A DNA stretch of 64,000 nucleotides from Herbidospora cretacea (lineage in GTDB: Bacteria > Actinomycetota > Actinomycetes > Streptosporangiales > Streptosporangiaceae): NCBI RefSeq assembly GCF_001570605.1, contig NZ_BBXG01000005.1, positions 310,001-374,000 of the forward strand, in the 5' to 3' direction. Positions within the stretch are counted from its first letter, which is position 1. The number at the start of each line of letters is the position of its first letter. This document shows positions 8,973-16,516 of the stretch, piece by piece. The notes below the pieces were generated by a model, which ran no database searches, was not told the origin of the DNA, and worked only from the letters and a program-made list of their open reading frames with translations. Made by a program: the position numbers and the translations under genes.

Positions 8973-9899
8973 ATGAAGTCGGCCGCGGCCGGCGCCGTTC
9001 TCCTCCTGCTCGTCGTCCTCGTCTTCCTGGCGGCAGCCACCAGCCTCCTGACCACGTCCGCACAGCCCGGAGGCGGAGGTTGCCTGCTCACCGTGACAAC
9101 AGGCACGCGGGAGAACTCGCCGGCCACGGCTCCGACCACCGAGCTCGACCAAGAGCAGCAGGCCAACGCCGCCTCCATCATTCAGACCGGCTTGGTTCTC
9201 GGCCTCCCCGGGCGGGCGGTCGTGATCGCCATTGCCACCGCGCTCCAGGAATCCCACCTGCGTAACCTGACGTACGGGCACCTGGACTCGATCGGGCTCT
9301 TTCAGCAACGGCCCTCGCAGGGCTGGGGCACCAAGGAGCAGATCCTCGACCCCGAGTACGCAGCCCGCCAGTTCTACGAGCGGCTCGTCGAGGTCTCCGG
9401 CTGGGAACGACTCCCGCTCACACGTGCGGCCCAAGCCGTACAACGGTCCGCGTTCCCCGACGCCTACGCCAAGTGGGAGACCCTCGCCCAGCACGTCGTC
9501 GACGGGCTCACCGGCTCATGCGCCGTACTGATTCCCGGAGAACAGGCGGCAGCCGTGATCGCCTACGCGCAGGCCCAGCTCGGCAAGCCGTATGTCTGGG
9601 GTGCGGAGGGACCCGGTTCCTTCGACTGCTCCGGCCTCACCATGCGGGCGTACCAAGCAGCAGGAATCTCCATCCCTCGGGTCGCCGCCGACCAGTGGCG
9701 GCATGGTCAGCCCGTGACGTCCGGTCAGGAACAGCCCGGCGACCTGGTCTTCTTCAACATGAAGGATGACGGGCCGGGACACGTCGGCCTCGTGATCGGA
9801 GGCGGTCAGATGATCCACGCGCCCAATCGCCGGGAAGTGGTCAAGCTCGACTCCTACCAGCGCGACGACCTGATCGGATTCACGCGGCCCCGCCCCTGA
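8973..9899 (+). CDS. Lytic transglycosylase-NlpC/P60 peptidoglycan hydrolase (VirB1-like)
   Basis: The 308-residue exported enzyme has a signal anchor (residues 1-30). A transglycosylase-like region (near residue 92, ALQESHLRNL, then SIGLFQQRPSQGWG) contains the probable catalytic Glu. A C-terminal NlpC/P60 domain has catalytic Cys in FDCSGL (near 217), His in GHVGLV (near 269) and a third polar residue in IHAPN. Such bifunctional wall hydrolases open the peptidoglycan for the T4SS channel in Gram-positive conjugation. RBS GAAAGG lies about 10 nt upstream of ATG 8973. It ends the transfer operon as seen here. Confidence 0.88.
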   Translation: MKSAAAGAVLLLLVVLVFLAAATSLLTTSAQPGGGGCLLTVTTGTRENSPATAPTTELDQEQQANAASIIQTGLVLGLPGRAVVIAIATALQESHLRNLTYGHLDSIGLFQQRPSQGWGTKEQILDPEYAARQFYERLVEVSGWERLPLTRAAQAVQRSAFPDAYAKWETLAQHVVDGLTGSCAVLIPGEQAAAVIAYAQAQLGKPYVWGAEGPGSFDCSGLTMRAYQAAGISIPRVAADQWRHGQPVTSGQEQPGDLVFFNMKDDGPGHVGLVIGGGQMIHAPNRREVVKLDSYQRDDLIGFTRPRP

Positions 9900-9993
9900 A
9901 CGGGTCTCTTCGCCAAAAGTCCAGCTAGAGGCGCTAGGAGGTCAGGTACTCTCCGGGGAGCTTTCACGGCCTTCAAGATCAGAGGAGACCCGA

Positions 9994-10902
9994 ATGGACT
10001 GGCGGCCTTCCGGCATCTCCCCGTTCCGAGTGAGCATCCCGCAGGCACTCGACGGGCCGGTCGAGGTCCGTTCGGAGCACTCCGTACTGCGCATGGCCGT
10101 CGTCGAACGGTCGCACACCAAACAACTTCACGAGGCCTGGGACGCCCCCGGCGTGTACATCCTTCTCGACCGCCCCACCCCCGAGGGAACCTGGGGCGCT
10201 TACGTCGGGAAGGCGGCGCCGAGCACGCTGAGCAAGCGGCTCGTCAGCCATCTCCGCAACCGTGACCACTGGTACCGTGCACTGCTCGTTCGCAGGGACA
10301 CCGAGGACCCCTTCCACACCAGCCAGGTCGGGTGGCTCGAAGGACGTCTCTATGACGTCTTCGCGCAGGCCGAACTCGTCCAGCTGAACAATGGGAATCG
10401 GCCGCAGGACCACACCATGCACTTGGACGACCAGCTCAGCATGAACGAGTTCCTCCCGCCGATCTTGAGCGCCCTGCACCTCATCGGCCACCCCCTCACG
10501 TCGCCTACGCCAACCCGCCGATCACGGGTCAAGACCGGGCGTGTGGCATCCGTACCGGAGAGATCACACACGTTCCCCTCCCCGTCGCCCGCTTTCGACT
10601 CAGATCGTGGTCAGGAGGCGAAGTCTCGCCCGCAGGTCACCATGCTCGACCTCATGAACGCCGGCCTGCTCCGCCCCGAGACGAGACTTCAATCGACTTC
10701 TCGATCCCACCTCGCCGAAGCCACGCTCTGTGGCGACGGCCGGATTAGGTACGACGACTCGGTCTATGACGCACCGTCCGCAGCGGGCCGCGCGGTGACC
10801 GGGTACCACGTCAACGGCTGGCGCTTCTGGGGGATCGAGACGGATCAGGGAATCCGTGATCTCGCCTCGGTTCGCGGCGAGTTCGAGCGACAGGACTGGT
10901 AG
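9994..10902 (+). CDS. GIY-YIG nuclease fused to a RAMA/DUF4357-like domain
   Basis: The protein has 302 residues. Residues ~52-125 contain the GIY-YIG core: GVYILL and GAYVGKA (the two Tyr strands), LSKRLVSHL (conserved Arg), WLEGRLYD (conserved Glu) and QLNNGN (conserved Asn), so the catalytic set looks complete. After a low-complexity linker, residues ~215-302 match a RAMA-type domain: LMNAGLLRPET, GDGRIRYDDSVYDAPSAAGR and VNGWRFWGI. RAMA-like domains are predicted to read modified DNA bases in restriction systems. A modification-guided DNA cutter is therefore plausible. ATG 9994 has GAGGAGA about 7 nt upstream. The gene may be defence or anti-competitor cargo of the element. Confidence 0.75.
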   Translation: MDWRPSGISPFRVSIPQALDGPVEVRSEHSVLRMAVVERSHTKQLHEAWDAPGVYILLDRPTPEGTWGAYVGKAAPSTLSKRLVSHLRNRDHWYRALLVRRDTEDPFHTSQVGWLEGRLYDVFAQAELVQLNNGNRPQDHTMHLDDQLSMNEFLPPILSALHLIGHPLTSPTPTRRSRVKTGRVASVPERSHTFPSPSPAFDSDRGQEAKSRPQVTMLDLMNAGLLRPETRLQSTSRSHLAEATLCGDGRIRYDDSVYDAPSAAGRAVTGYHVNGWRFWGIETDQGIRDLASVRGEFERQDW

Positions 10903-10914
10903 TGCAGGAGATGT

Positions 10915-10949
10915 GCCCCGGTCGCACGCCAGAAGCGTGTGACCGGGGC
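10915..10949. terminator. Strong terminator between convergent genes
   Basis: A 15-bp stem with one G-T type mismatch (GCCCCGGTCGCACGC at 10915-10929, GCGTGTGACCGGGGC at 10935-10949) and a 5-nt loop lies 12 bp after the GIY-YIG gene and 26 bp before the stop of the convergent gene. It can serve both strands. Confidence 0.8.
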
Positions 10950-10975
10950 AAACCACCTGCGCCACCGGGCCGGGG

Positions 10976-11359
10976 CTACTGCCAGCCGGGGCCTGTCTCA
11001 CCGCCGTGTGTACGGCAGGTGCGTTCTTCCTCCTCGCTCAGCAGATGGGCGCGGAGGGTCTCCGTTCCGGTGTCGGCCGCCTTGTAGAGGCGGTGCCATC
11101 CGTCGATGATCAGGACGCCTCCACTAGGCACCGGTATCGCGAGCAGCGGATCGGTCAGGTCCACGCCCACGGCGTGTTCCTGGTCGATCTCGACCATCCG
11201 AAGCATCCCCATCCACTCGGAGACGGTGATGATCGCGGCCGGCCTTCTTCCTGCCGTGATCTGCTTCGCCTTCGAGACGTTCCAGCGCCAGGACAGCATC
11301 TGGAACCCCTCAACGTCCGCGCCCTCATCTCCGATGTCCGCCCGACCTCCGATGTTCAC
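10976..11359 (-). CDS. Small ParB-like hypothetical protein
   Basis: The 127-residue protein contains LAIPVPSGGVLIIDGWHRLY, a motif like the GHHR-containing box of ParB/sulfiredoxin-fold proteins (IDGxHRL), preceded by DLTDPLLAIP. In such proteins the box binds nucleotide. It is the last of three minus-strand genes joined by 4-bp overlaps (GTG 11359 overlaps the preceding TGA), so it belongs to the same transcript as the two helical proteins upstream. Function in partition or regulation of the element is possible but unproven; the fold assignment is from a single motif. Confidence 0.6.
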   Translation of the reverse strand: MNIGGRADIGDEGADVEGFQMLSWRWNVSKAKQITAGRRPAAIITVSEWMGMLRMVEIDQEHAVGVDLTDPLLAIPVPSGGVLIIDGWHRLYKAADTGTETLRAHLLSEEEERTCRTHGGETGPGWQ

Positions 11360-11892
11360 TCCGCCTCCTGACCGTCAAGCAGCCCTCGGTCATCTGATCG
11401 ACGGCGAGCCCCGGTAGCTCGAGGCAGGAAAACGGATGCCGTCTCGAGGAACTCGCGGGCCGCGGAGCGCATCAGAAGGGCAAGGCCGTACTCGATGTGC
11501 ATCAGCGCGAGTTCGTCCTCGGCACGGGCCGGGTCTGAGGCAGTTTCGTCGCCGGACTGGGGCGGAGTAGGGCGGTCAATCACCAGGTATGTGCCGATCC
11601 ACCGGGAGTACCGCACCAGAACCTGGACGGCGTCCAGACCCTCCTCCCTGCCGTTTCGGGCGATCGTGCTCCACCAGTCCCGCAGGGTCTGTGCTCTCGC
11701 CCCGGTGACGAGGTGGCGGGCGGTGATTCGCTGTCCCGAACTGATCCGCTGGGCCAGATCATGCGCGGCGTTCTTGTGAATGGTCATCGCGCGCTCGGCC
11801 GTGGTGACCACGGGATGCGGGCCGAGAACCCGCCCAGGCGCGGCGACCGGATCGGGGCTTTCTTCTGCCAAGGGCTCGGTCATGGTGTTCAC
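11356..11892 (-). CDS. Helical hypothetical protein, member 1 of a tandem paralog set
   Basis: The protein has 178 residues starting at GTG 11892 (GTGA overlap with the upstream stop; ATG 11883 is an alternative). Layout: N-terminal helix (AERAMTIHKNAAHDLAQRI), a middle LRDWWSTIARNGREEGLDAV segment, and a C-terminal SAAREFLETASVFL helix. The same order (polar helix, Trp-rich segment, then ARxFLETA near the C-terminus) occurs in the next two genes upstream, so the three look like diverged paralogs. No known domain was recognised. The set lies in the regulatory half of the mobile element. Confidence 0.65.
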   Translation of the reverse strand: MNTMTEPLAEESPDPVAAPGRVLGPHPVVTTAERAMTIHKNAAHDLAQRISSGQRITARHLVTGARAQTLRDWWSTIARNGREEGLDAVQVLVRYSRWIGTYLVIDRPTPPQSGDETASDPARAEDELALMHIEYGLALLMRSAAREFLETASVFLPRATGARRRSDDRGLLDGQEAE

Positions 11893-12461
11893 GTCCTTCG
11901 CGTCGGGTCGCTGTTCTGGGCGTCTGGGTCTCCGGTGACGGAACCGGGGCGGCGGCCACGCGAGGGCGGCTCCTCATCGTCCAGTTCCTCCTCACCGACC
12001 ACGTGATCGAGCCGCTTGCCGTGTTCGACGAGCAGTCGGCCGGTGGTGTGGAGGAAGTCTCGGGCGGCGGTGCGGGCCGCGTGGGCGAGGGCGTGGTCGA
12101 AGAGGGTGCCGGGTTCGCCCGAGGCGGGCTCGGCGGTGATCCACCGACGGGCCCTGGCGCGTACCCGGCGCAACGCCAGATCGGTTCCCACGCTGTTGAC
12201 AGCGAGTTGGTCGTCCACCAGCACCCACCAGGCCTCCAACTTCTGGGCGTGGGTGGCGGCGAACAGCACTTCAGACGACATTCGCGAACCGCGCTGGAGG
12301 ACGGTGCACGCTTGGGCGGCTGACGCGTAGGACGCACGCCGGGCCTCGTCGATCGTCGCGCGCGTCCGCCGGTCGAGCCAGACCTGCGGGTGGGTGTCCG
12401 GGTCGTTGATCGCCTCGCGCGGCGTCTCGGAGGTGCCGTCCCGGGGTTCTCCGGATTCCAC
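11889..12461 (-). CDS. Helical hypothetical protein, member 2 of the paralog set
   Basis: The protein has 190 residues when started at GTG 12461, which has AAAGGA 8 nt upstream; the frame is open further upstream but without a ribosome site. It contains RRTRATIDEARRASYASAAQ, KLEAWWVLVDDQLAV and HAARTAARDFLHTTGRLL, the same three-part layout as its neighbours, plus an acidic tail (EEELDDEEPPSRG). It overlaps the downstream gene by 4 bp. Function unknown. Confidence 0.65.
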   Translation of the reverse strand: MESGEPRDGTSETPREAINDPDTHPQVWLDRRTRATIDEARRASYASAAQACTVLQRGSRMSSEVLFAATHAQKLEAWWVLVDDQLAVNSVGTDLALRRVRARARRWITAEPASGEPGTLFDHALAHAARTAARDFLHTTGRLLVEHGKRLDHVVGEEELDDEEPPSRGRRPGSVTGDPDAQNSDPTRRT

Positions 12462-12516
12462 AGGAGGTGTCCTTTCTGCTTGGCAGGTATAGGAGAGGTA
12501 GGGCGAGGGCTGCCGA

Positions 12517-12888
12517 CTACACGGCGACGATGCCGACCAGCTTCTGGGCGGTCTCAAGGAACTGCTGCGCCGCCTGACGGCTGGCCTGGCCCATGGCCTG
12601 GGAGAACAGCTCGCCCCGGTTGGTCCCCCGGGGGCGAAGCAGGCTGCGCTCGGCCTCACCGCGCGTCCGCAGGATGGCCTCAATTCCGCTGAGTCCCTCC
12701 TCGTCGATTCGGCTCACCACCTCGCGCCACCAGCGGTAGGTGCACTGGGCGACGACCAGACGGTTCAGCTGGATTGCGCGGACGTCTTCGCCCTCGGCCA
12801 GGGCATCCGCGACCTTGCGGCTCGCCTCGGCCCATTCGAAGGAGGCCTGGATGTGGTGGTCCTTGGCGAGGTCTTCCATCAGCGTCAT
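12517..12888 (-). CDS. Helical hypothetical protein, member 3 of the paralog set
   Basis: The protein has 123 residues from ATG 12888, preceded by AAGGAGA. It contains YRWWREVVSRIDEEGLSGIE, then ELFSQAMGQASRQAAQQFLE followed by TAQKLV, so it shares the WW segment, the EGL turn and the C-terminal AxxFLETA helix with the two genes downstream. It is the shortest and possibly minimal form of the family. The gene is separated from member 2 by 55 bp. Function unknown; the repeated architecture suggests a small DNA- or protein-binding helical family that has expanded on this element. Confidence 0.68.
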   Translation of the reverse strand: MTLMEDLAKDHHIQASFEWAEASRKVADALAEGEDVRAIQLNRLVVAQCTYRWWREVVSRIDEEGLSGIEAILRTRGEAERSLLRPRGTNRGELFSQAMGQASRQAAQQFLETAQKLVGIVAV

Positions 12889-12980
12889 GTGATCTCTCCT
12901 TAAGCGGTGGTGAAAGAGGGTTGGTGGGGTGGGGTCCACCGGCCTCACGGTCAGCCGGTGGACCCGTGCGGGCGGTGGCG

Positions 12981-13985
12981 TCAGCCGGTCGTCAGCAGGT
13001 GGAAGGCGCGGTTCTTGATCTTGTTGTTGGCGTGGTCGTCGAGGAGGGCGCGCTCGGCGCGGACGGCCTTGACGTCGCTGGTGCCGATGACGGGGCTCTT
13101 GTGGTCGAGCCGCTCGGTGACCGCGTTGTAGGCGGCCCACCGCGTGTTACGGATCGGCTCCTGGGTCGGGGCTTCGGCGAACAGCCACTCCAGCTCTCGC
13201 ATGGTCAGGTCGTGGTTCTTGCGGGTGAGGTCTTTGGCGTCGGAGGCCAAGGGGTGCAGGACCGCCGCGAACTGGGGGAACTCCTTGAGGTCCATCGGGA
13301 CCGCGAGGAGCTTCTCGGCCTCGGCGGCGAACGCCTCGCCGTGCCGCCAGGTCAGCCGCAGCGCGTCCCGAGCCTCGGCGATACGCCCACCGACATTGCC
13401 CGTGTGCCGAACGGCGAACTTGGCGGCGTTGTTGCGCATGGCGGCGCGTTCGGTGTTGGCACAGACCACACGGACCGGGGTCGCAACCGTGGTGAACGCC
13501 CCCATGCCGTCATGCCGGGAGAACGCGGCCAGGTATAGGTCGATCTGATCGAACCCACCGACCATGAGCGGCTCCGGCAGGCGCATGGTGATGAACACCC
13601 GGCGTCCGCCATTCAGCGAGCCGCCGGTGTCGAAGATCGCGCCTGACTCGTCCACGAGCGTCTGGAGGAAGTCGGTGACGTCCTCGTTCTGCACGATCTT
13701 GTAATCCTTGCCCACCATGCCCAGTCGCTCCGGCTCCCCCGTGACGGGGTTCGTCCGGATGACCAGGAAGTCCTCGTCGGTGGTGACGGGCTGACCGGTG
13801 ACGGGGTCGGTCGTCGCGCCGACGGCGAGCTTCCGGACGTTCCACCCGGCGAGCTGGGCGTTGGTCAGGAGTTCCTCGGCGGTCATCGGGCCGGGCGCGG
13901 TGTAGCCGAGGCCGTGCCAGCCAGGCTTCCCTGCGGCGGCGAAACCAGCCGAACCGTTGGCGAAAATCTCGATTTCGTGGGCCAT
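12981..13985 (-). CDS. DUF932 domain phage/plasmid-like protein
   Basis: The protein has 334 residues from ATG 13985, with TGGAGG 8 nt upstream. Hallmarks of the family are present: KPGWHGLGYT near the N-terminus, FLVIRTNPVTGEPERLGMVG, GRRVFITMRLPEPL and a Cys-Asn-Thr stretch (VRVVCANTERAA). DUF932 proteins are common on plasmids, phages and integrative elements and are of unknown molecular function. The upstream wide-open frame (to 14324) is not used, because codon pattern and RBS favour 13985. Its presence supports a mobile-element origin of this half of the window. Confidence 0.85.
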   Translation of the reverse strand: MAHEIEIFANGSAGFAAAGKPGWHGLGYTAPGPMTAEELLTNAQLAGWNVRKLAVGATTDPVTGQPVTTDEDFLVIRTNPVTGEPERLGMVGKDYKIVQNEDVTDFLQTLVDESGAIFDTGGSLNGGRRVFITMRLPEPLMVGGFDQIDLYLAAFSRHDGMGAFTTVATPVRVVCANTERAAMRNNAAKFAVRHTGNVGGRIAEARDALRLTWRHGEAFAAEAEKLLAVPMDLKEFPQFAAVLHPLASDAKDLTRKNHDLTMRELEWLFAEAPTQEPIRNTRWAAYNAVTERLDHKSPVIGTSDVKAVRAERALLDDHANNKIKNRAFHLLTTG

Positions 13986-14109
13986 GACAGTACCTCCAGG
14001 TAGTGGCGATGTGGACCGGATGGGAAACCCGGCGTCGTCAGTTCGAAGGGGGGAGGTGTCGTGGGGCACCGGGCGGGCGGGCCCGCAGCGGCCCGCCCGC
14101 CCGGTGCGA

Positions 14110-15225
14110 TTACGCGGCGGTGGCGGTGGCCGCGAGGCCGAATCGGCGGGGTCGCTCGCAGGTGAGCTGGGCCTGTCCGAGGGCGACCAGCCGGTCGAGG
14201 GCGTTGGCAACGGCACCGGACGAGGCGTCGAGAACTCGTCCGATCTCGTACGGCGTGAACTCCTTGTCGGGGTGCTCCGTAAGGTGGCCCAACACGCGAT
14301 CCCGCAACGCGCCCGGCCGGACACCGCCCCCGGTCCCGCCGCCGCTGGCAGGCCGCGCCACCGCGCGGGCGGGGGCGGTGGTGGTGCCGGTCAGCACCGC
14401 GCGGGCGTTGCGGTGCACCTGAGACGCCTTGGCCATGGCCATCTCCAACCGGCCCAGGGCCGTGATCGCGTCGTCGTTGCCGTCCTTGGCGGTGACGGTC
14501 CCGATGATCAGGTCGGCCAACTCCAACAGTTCGCGCCGCGCCTGCGTCCACGCCGGGTCCTCAACGGCCGCCAGTTCCTCGGCCTCCTCCACGTCCTCGG
14601 CGTCCTCGCCAGGCGTCTCGTCGTCGGGCGTCTCGTCGTCGGGCGTCCCGTCGTCGGGCGTCTCGTCCGAGCCCGTCTCCGAGTCGGACTCCTGTTCGGA
14701 CGAGGGCTCGTCCGGCGAATCGGGCATGGCCTCCGGCTCGGGCGTCTCCTCGTCCTCGTCGAGGTGGGCAGGCTCCTCCTCGTCGGCCCCCTCGGCGCTG
14801 TCGTCAACAACGCTGAGCTCAGAGGTCGCGTCAGCATCGGGCTCGGGTGCGCCCTCGATGTCGTCGGCGAGGTCCGGCTGCTCGTCCGTGTTCTCGGCGG
14901 GTTCGTCGATGTTCTCCGAGATGTCAGTGACCGGGTGCCAACGGTCGGGCGTCCGGCCCTTACCCGGCCCACTGTGGCCGCCAGGCGTCCGGACCGCCCG
15001 CCCGTCAGCTTCCAACGCGTTCAGGATCTTGCTCGCGGCGGGGCGGCCGACGTTGGCCGCCATCGCGATCTCCGTAGCGGTAGCGCCCTCGTTGGTCACC
15101 AGGGCCGCCCACACGGCCTCCTGACGGGCGTTCGCGCCGTCGGTGGCCGGAACATCGGCGCTGGCGGCGTCCAGCTCGGTGGTCACGTTCTCCGTCACGT
15201 TGATTTCGTCGGCGTGAATGGTCAT
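14110..15225 (-). CDS. Double winged-helix protein with long acidic repeat linker
   Basis: The protein has 371 residues. Residues ~30-95 form a winged helix (AVWAALVTNEGATATEIAMA, then RPAASKILNALEADG). Residues ~100-225 are a highly acidic Glu/Asp/Pro linker with tandem DETPDD repeats. Residues ~225-285 are helical, and ~310-371 form a second winged helix (RDRVLGHLTEHPDKEFTPYE, then GAVANALDRLV). Two DNA-reading ends joined by a flexible acidic spacer suggest a bridging or plasmid-maintenance regulator. RBS AAGGGG precedes ATG 15225. The intergenic region of 808 bp upstream probably holds its promoter. Confidence 0.72.
   Translation of the reverse strand: MTIHADEINVTENVTTELDAASADVPATDGANARQEAVWAALVTNEGATATEIAMAANVGRPAASKILNALEADGRAVRTPGGHSGPGKGRTPDRWHPVTDISENIDEPAENTDEQPDLADDIEGAPEPDADATSELSVVDDSAEGADEEEPAHLDEDEETPEPEAMPDSPDEPSSEQESDSETGSDETPDDGTPDDETPDDETPGEDAEDVEEAEELAAVEDPAWTQARRELLELADLIIGTVTAKDGNDDAITALGRLEMAMAKASQVHRNARAVLTGTTTAPARAVARPASGGGTGGGVRPGALRDRVLGHLTEHPDKEFTPYEIGRVLDASSGAVANALDRLVALGQAQLTCERPRRFGLAATATAA
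14614..14667. repeat. 15-bp tandem repeats encoding acidic DETPD units
   Basis: About three and a half copies of a 15-bp unit (GTCGTCGGGCGTCTC, one copy with a C/T change) lie in the linker of the double winged-helix gene. They encode DETPD units and may vary in number between strains. Confidence 0.75.
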
Positions 15226-15591
15226 TGATAAGGCCCCTTTCCGGTTACGCGTTCCGGCCGTTCGCCCGGTGCGTTTTCGTTTGGAGCTCGACCATGTCTC
15301 GCGTCGTCATTCAATGCAAGCGAATCCACGATATTTCTTTTTGCCGCGACGGCTGGAGAGGCTTACCTAATCAGATCCTTGATGAGCTGCTCGAACATCT
15401 CACTAAAGGCCAAGCAGAAATGCTTGACTTGTGCCGCCAGAGCAGGTCGTTCACGATTAACCGAACGACGGCGAACGACTCCACATTGTCCAATTCTAAA
15501 GAGGAACATCTCGTAAGATTTCTCGGCGGCATCGGGGAGTCGCACCTTCTCGCCCGGCTTTCGAGACAGGCGAGCTTCTCTATCGGGCTGC

Positions 15592-15663
15592 CCTGCTGCT
15601 GCGCCGGCCTCGCCAGTCGGCCGCCTGGCCGGCGAGGAGCGCAGTCGGCCGAGAAGCAGCAGG
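15592..15663. repeat. Large inverted repeat (cruciform or RNA hairpin)
   Basis: Outer arms CCTGCTGCT (15592-15600) and AGCAGCAGG (15655-15663) pair over 9 bp. Inner arms CCTCGCC (15608-15614) and GGCGAGG (15631-15637) pair over 7 bp, with CGGCC/GGCCG pairing possible in the loop. Nested arms in a gene-free stretch suggest a functional fold. Confidence 0.6.
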
Positions 15664-15924
15664 CTTCAACGGCGGGAACCACCGCCAGATGGATTGAGGA
15701 CCGCACCACAACGGAAGCCGCGCACATATTTCAAACCTCGCCACAGGCGAGTCGGGGCGCCCGTCGCACCTCGCGAAACCGGCCTGACCTGCAAAATCCT
15801 CGCTTAACCAGCGAGTCGGTCTCAGCCGCTACAGCGACGGCTACCACAAAAGGCAACACCGACCGGAACGCCGAGTAACGCAGAGCTCGCCTAGTTGGAC
15901 CAGCGAAAGCAACACGCTTCATAT

Positions 15925-15952
15925 GGGCCCACCCGATCCGCCGGGTGGGCCC
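15925..15952. terminator. Perfect 10-bp terminator hairpin
   Basis: GGGCCCACCC (15925-15934) pairs perfectly with GGGTGGGCCC (15943-15952) across an 8-nt loop. It lies 81 bp downstream of the stop of the minus-strand gene at 16034, so it most likely ends that operon. Confidence 0.7.
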
Positions 15953-16033
15953 CAACCCTGGTAGACGCCCACCTGAGGGCGTTATATCGATGCCCGGACG
16001 ACCGACCGGGGCCATGGGCCAGACCGGCCTTTT

Positions 16034-16516
16034 CTAAGCGGCCTGTGTGAGTAGTTCAGGACGATCCGCATACTCATACGAGTTGGACCTACGGTCACGT
16101 CGACGTGACCGCCACCAGGAGAGCGACCACCACCGCGTTTCCTCCTCCACTGCCCATAGGTCCAGCTCCGTTCTCAGCGCGGACGGAGCCGCCTCCCCCG
16201 CATCGCTCGAAATGCCCGTGCCTTCGGGGTCATCCAGCGAATTCGCCTCGTACGACATGGCCATCTCGCCGCCTAGATCAGGCTGCGCTTCGTCAGCGGC
16301 AGGGGAATCCGAATCGGCGACCAGCGCAAGCGCTTCTCGCATTTCGCCAGGTCCTGACGCCGTTATGAAGGACGTCATCCCGCGTAGCGCGATCCATCGG
16401 CGATATCCCACCACTAGGAACGCCCAGTCCCGCCATTCCCCACGGAGAGACGCCAGTTCTTTCTGAGCCCATGGCTCCTGTCCATGCGCGGACGCCTGGT
16501 CCGCGTCGTCGGTCAG
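16034..16516 (-). CDS. Trp/Arg-rich hypothetical protein, possible CTG start
   Basis: The frame encodes up to 160 residues. The only conventional start is GTG 16414 (126 residues), which has no ribosome site. The frame stays open to CTG 16516, which overlaps the TGA of the preceding ATPase gene as CTGA and has GGGAGG 4 nt upstream, so a coupled CTG start is proposed. The extension reads as protein (WAQKELASLRGEWRDWAFLV). The middle is acidic; the C-terminus is ETRWWSLSWWRSRRRDRRSN, a Trp-Arg-rich membrane- or nucleic-acid-binding type tail. No family was recognised. Confidence 0.5.
   Translation of the reverse strand: MTDDADQASAHGQEPWAQKELASLRGEWRDWAFLVVGYRRWIALRGMTSFITASGPGEMREALALVADSDSPAADEAQPDLGGEMAMSYEANSLDDPEGTGISSDAGEAAPSALRTELDLWAVEEETRWWSLSWWRSRRRDRRSNSYEYADRPELLTQAA

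Larger units (their letters stand above)
15226..16033. other. 808-bp non-coding region with cruciform and terminator
   Basis: No convincing gene was found here. The plus-strand open frame (15225-15878) has mixed codon use, low GC3 and Cys/Ser-rich nonsense. The region is AT-richer than its surroundings and contains a large two-part hairpin (15592-15663) and a clean terminator (15925-15952). Its position upstream of the winged-helix gene and downstream of the anti-sigma-type operon makes it a candidate for a regulatory RNA, promoter region or transfer/replication origin of the element. Confidence 0.55.

Noticed and set aside
15225-15878. 217-codon plus-strand ORF in the non-coding gap
   Set aside because: Codon third positions are not GC-biased as in real genes here, and the product has no structure; the hairpin at 15592 lies inside it.
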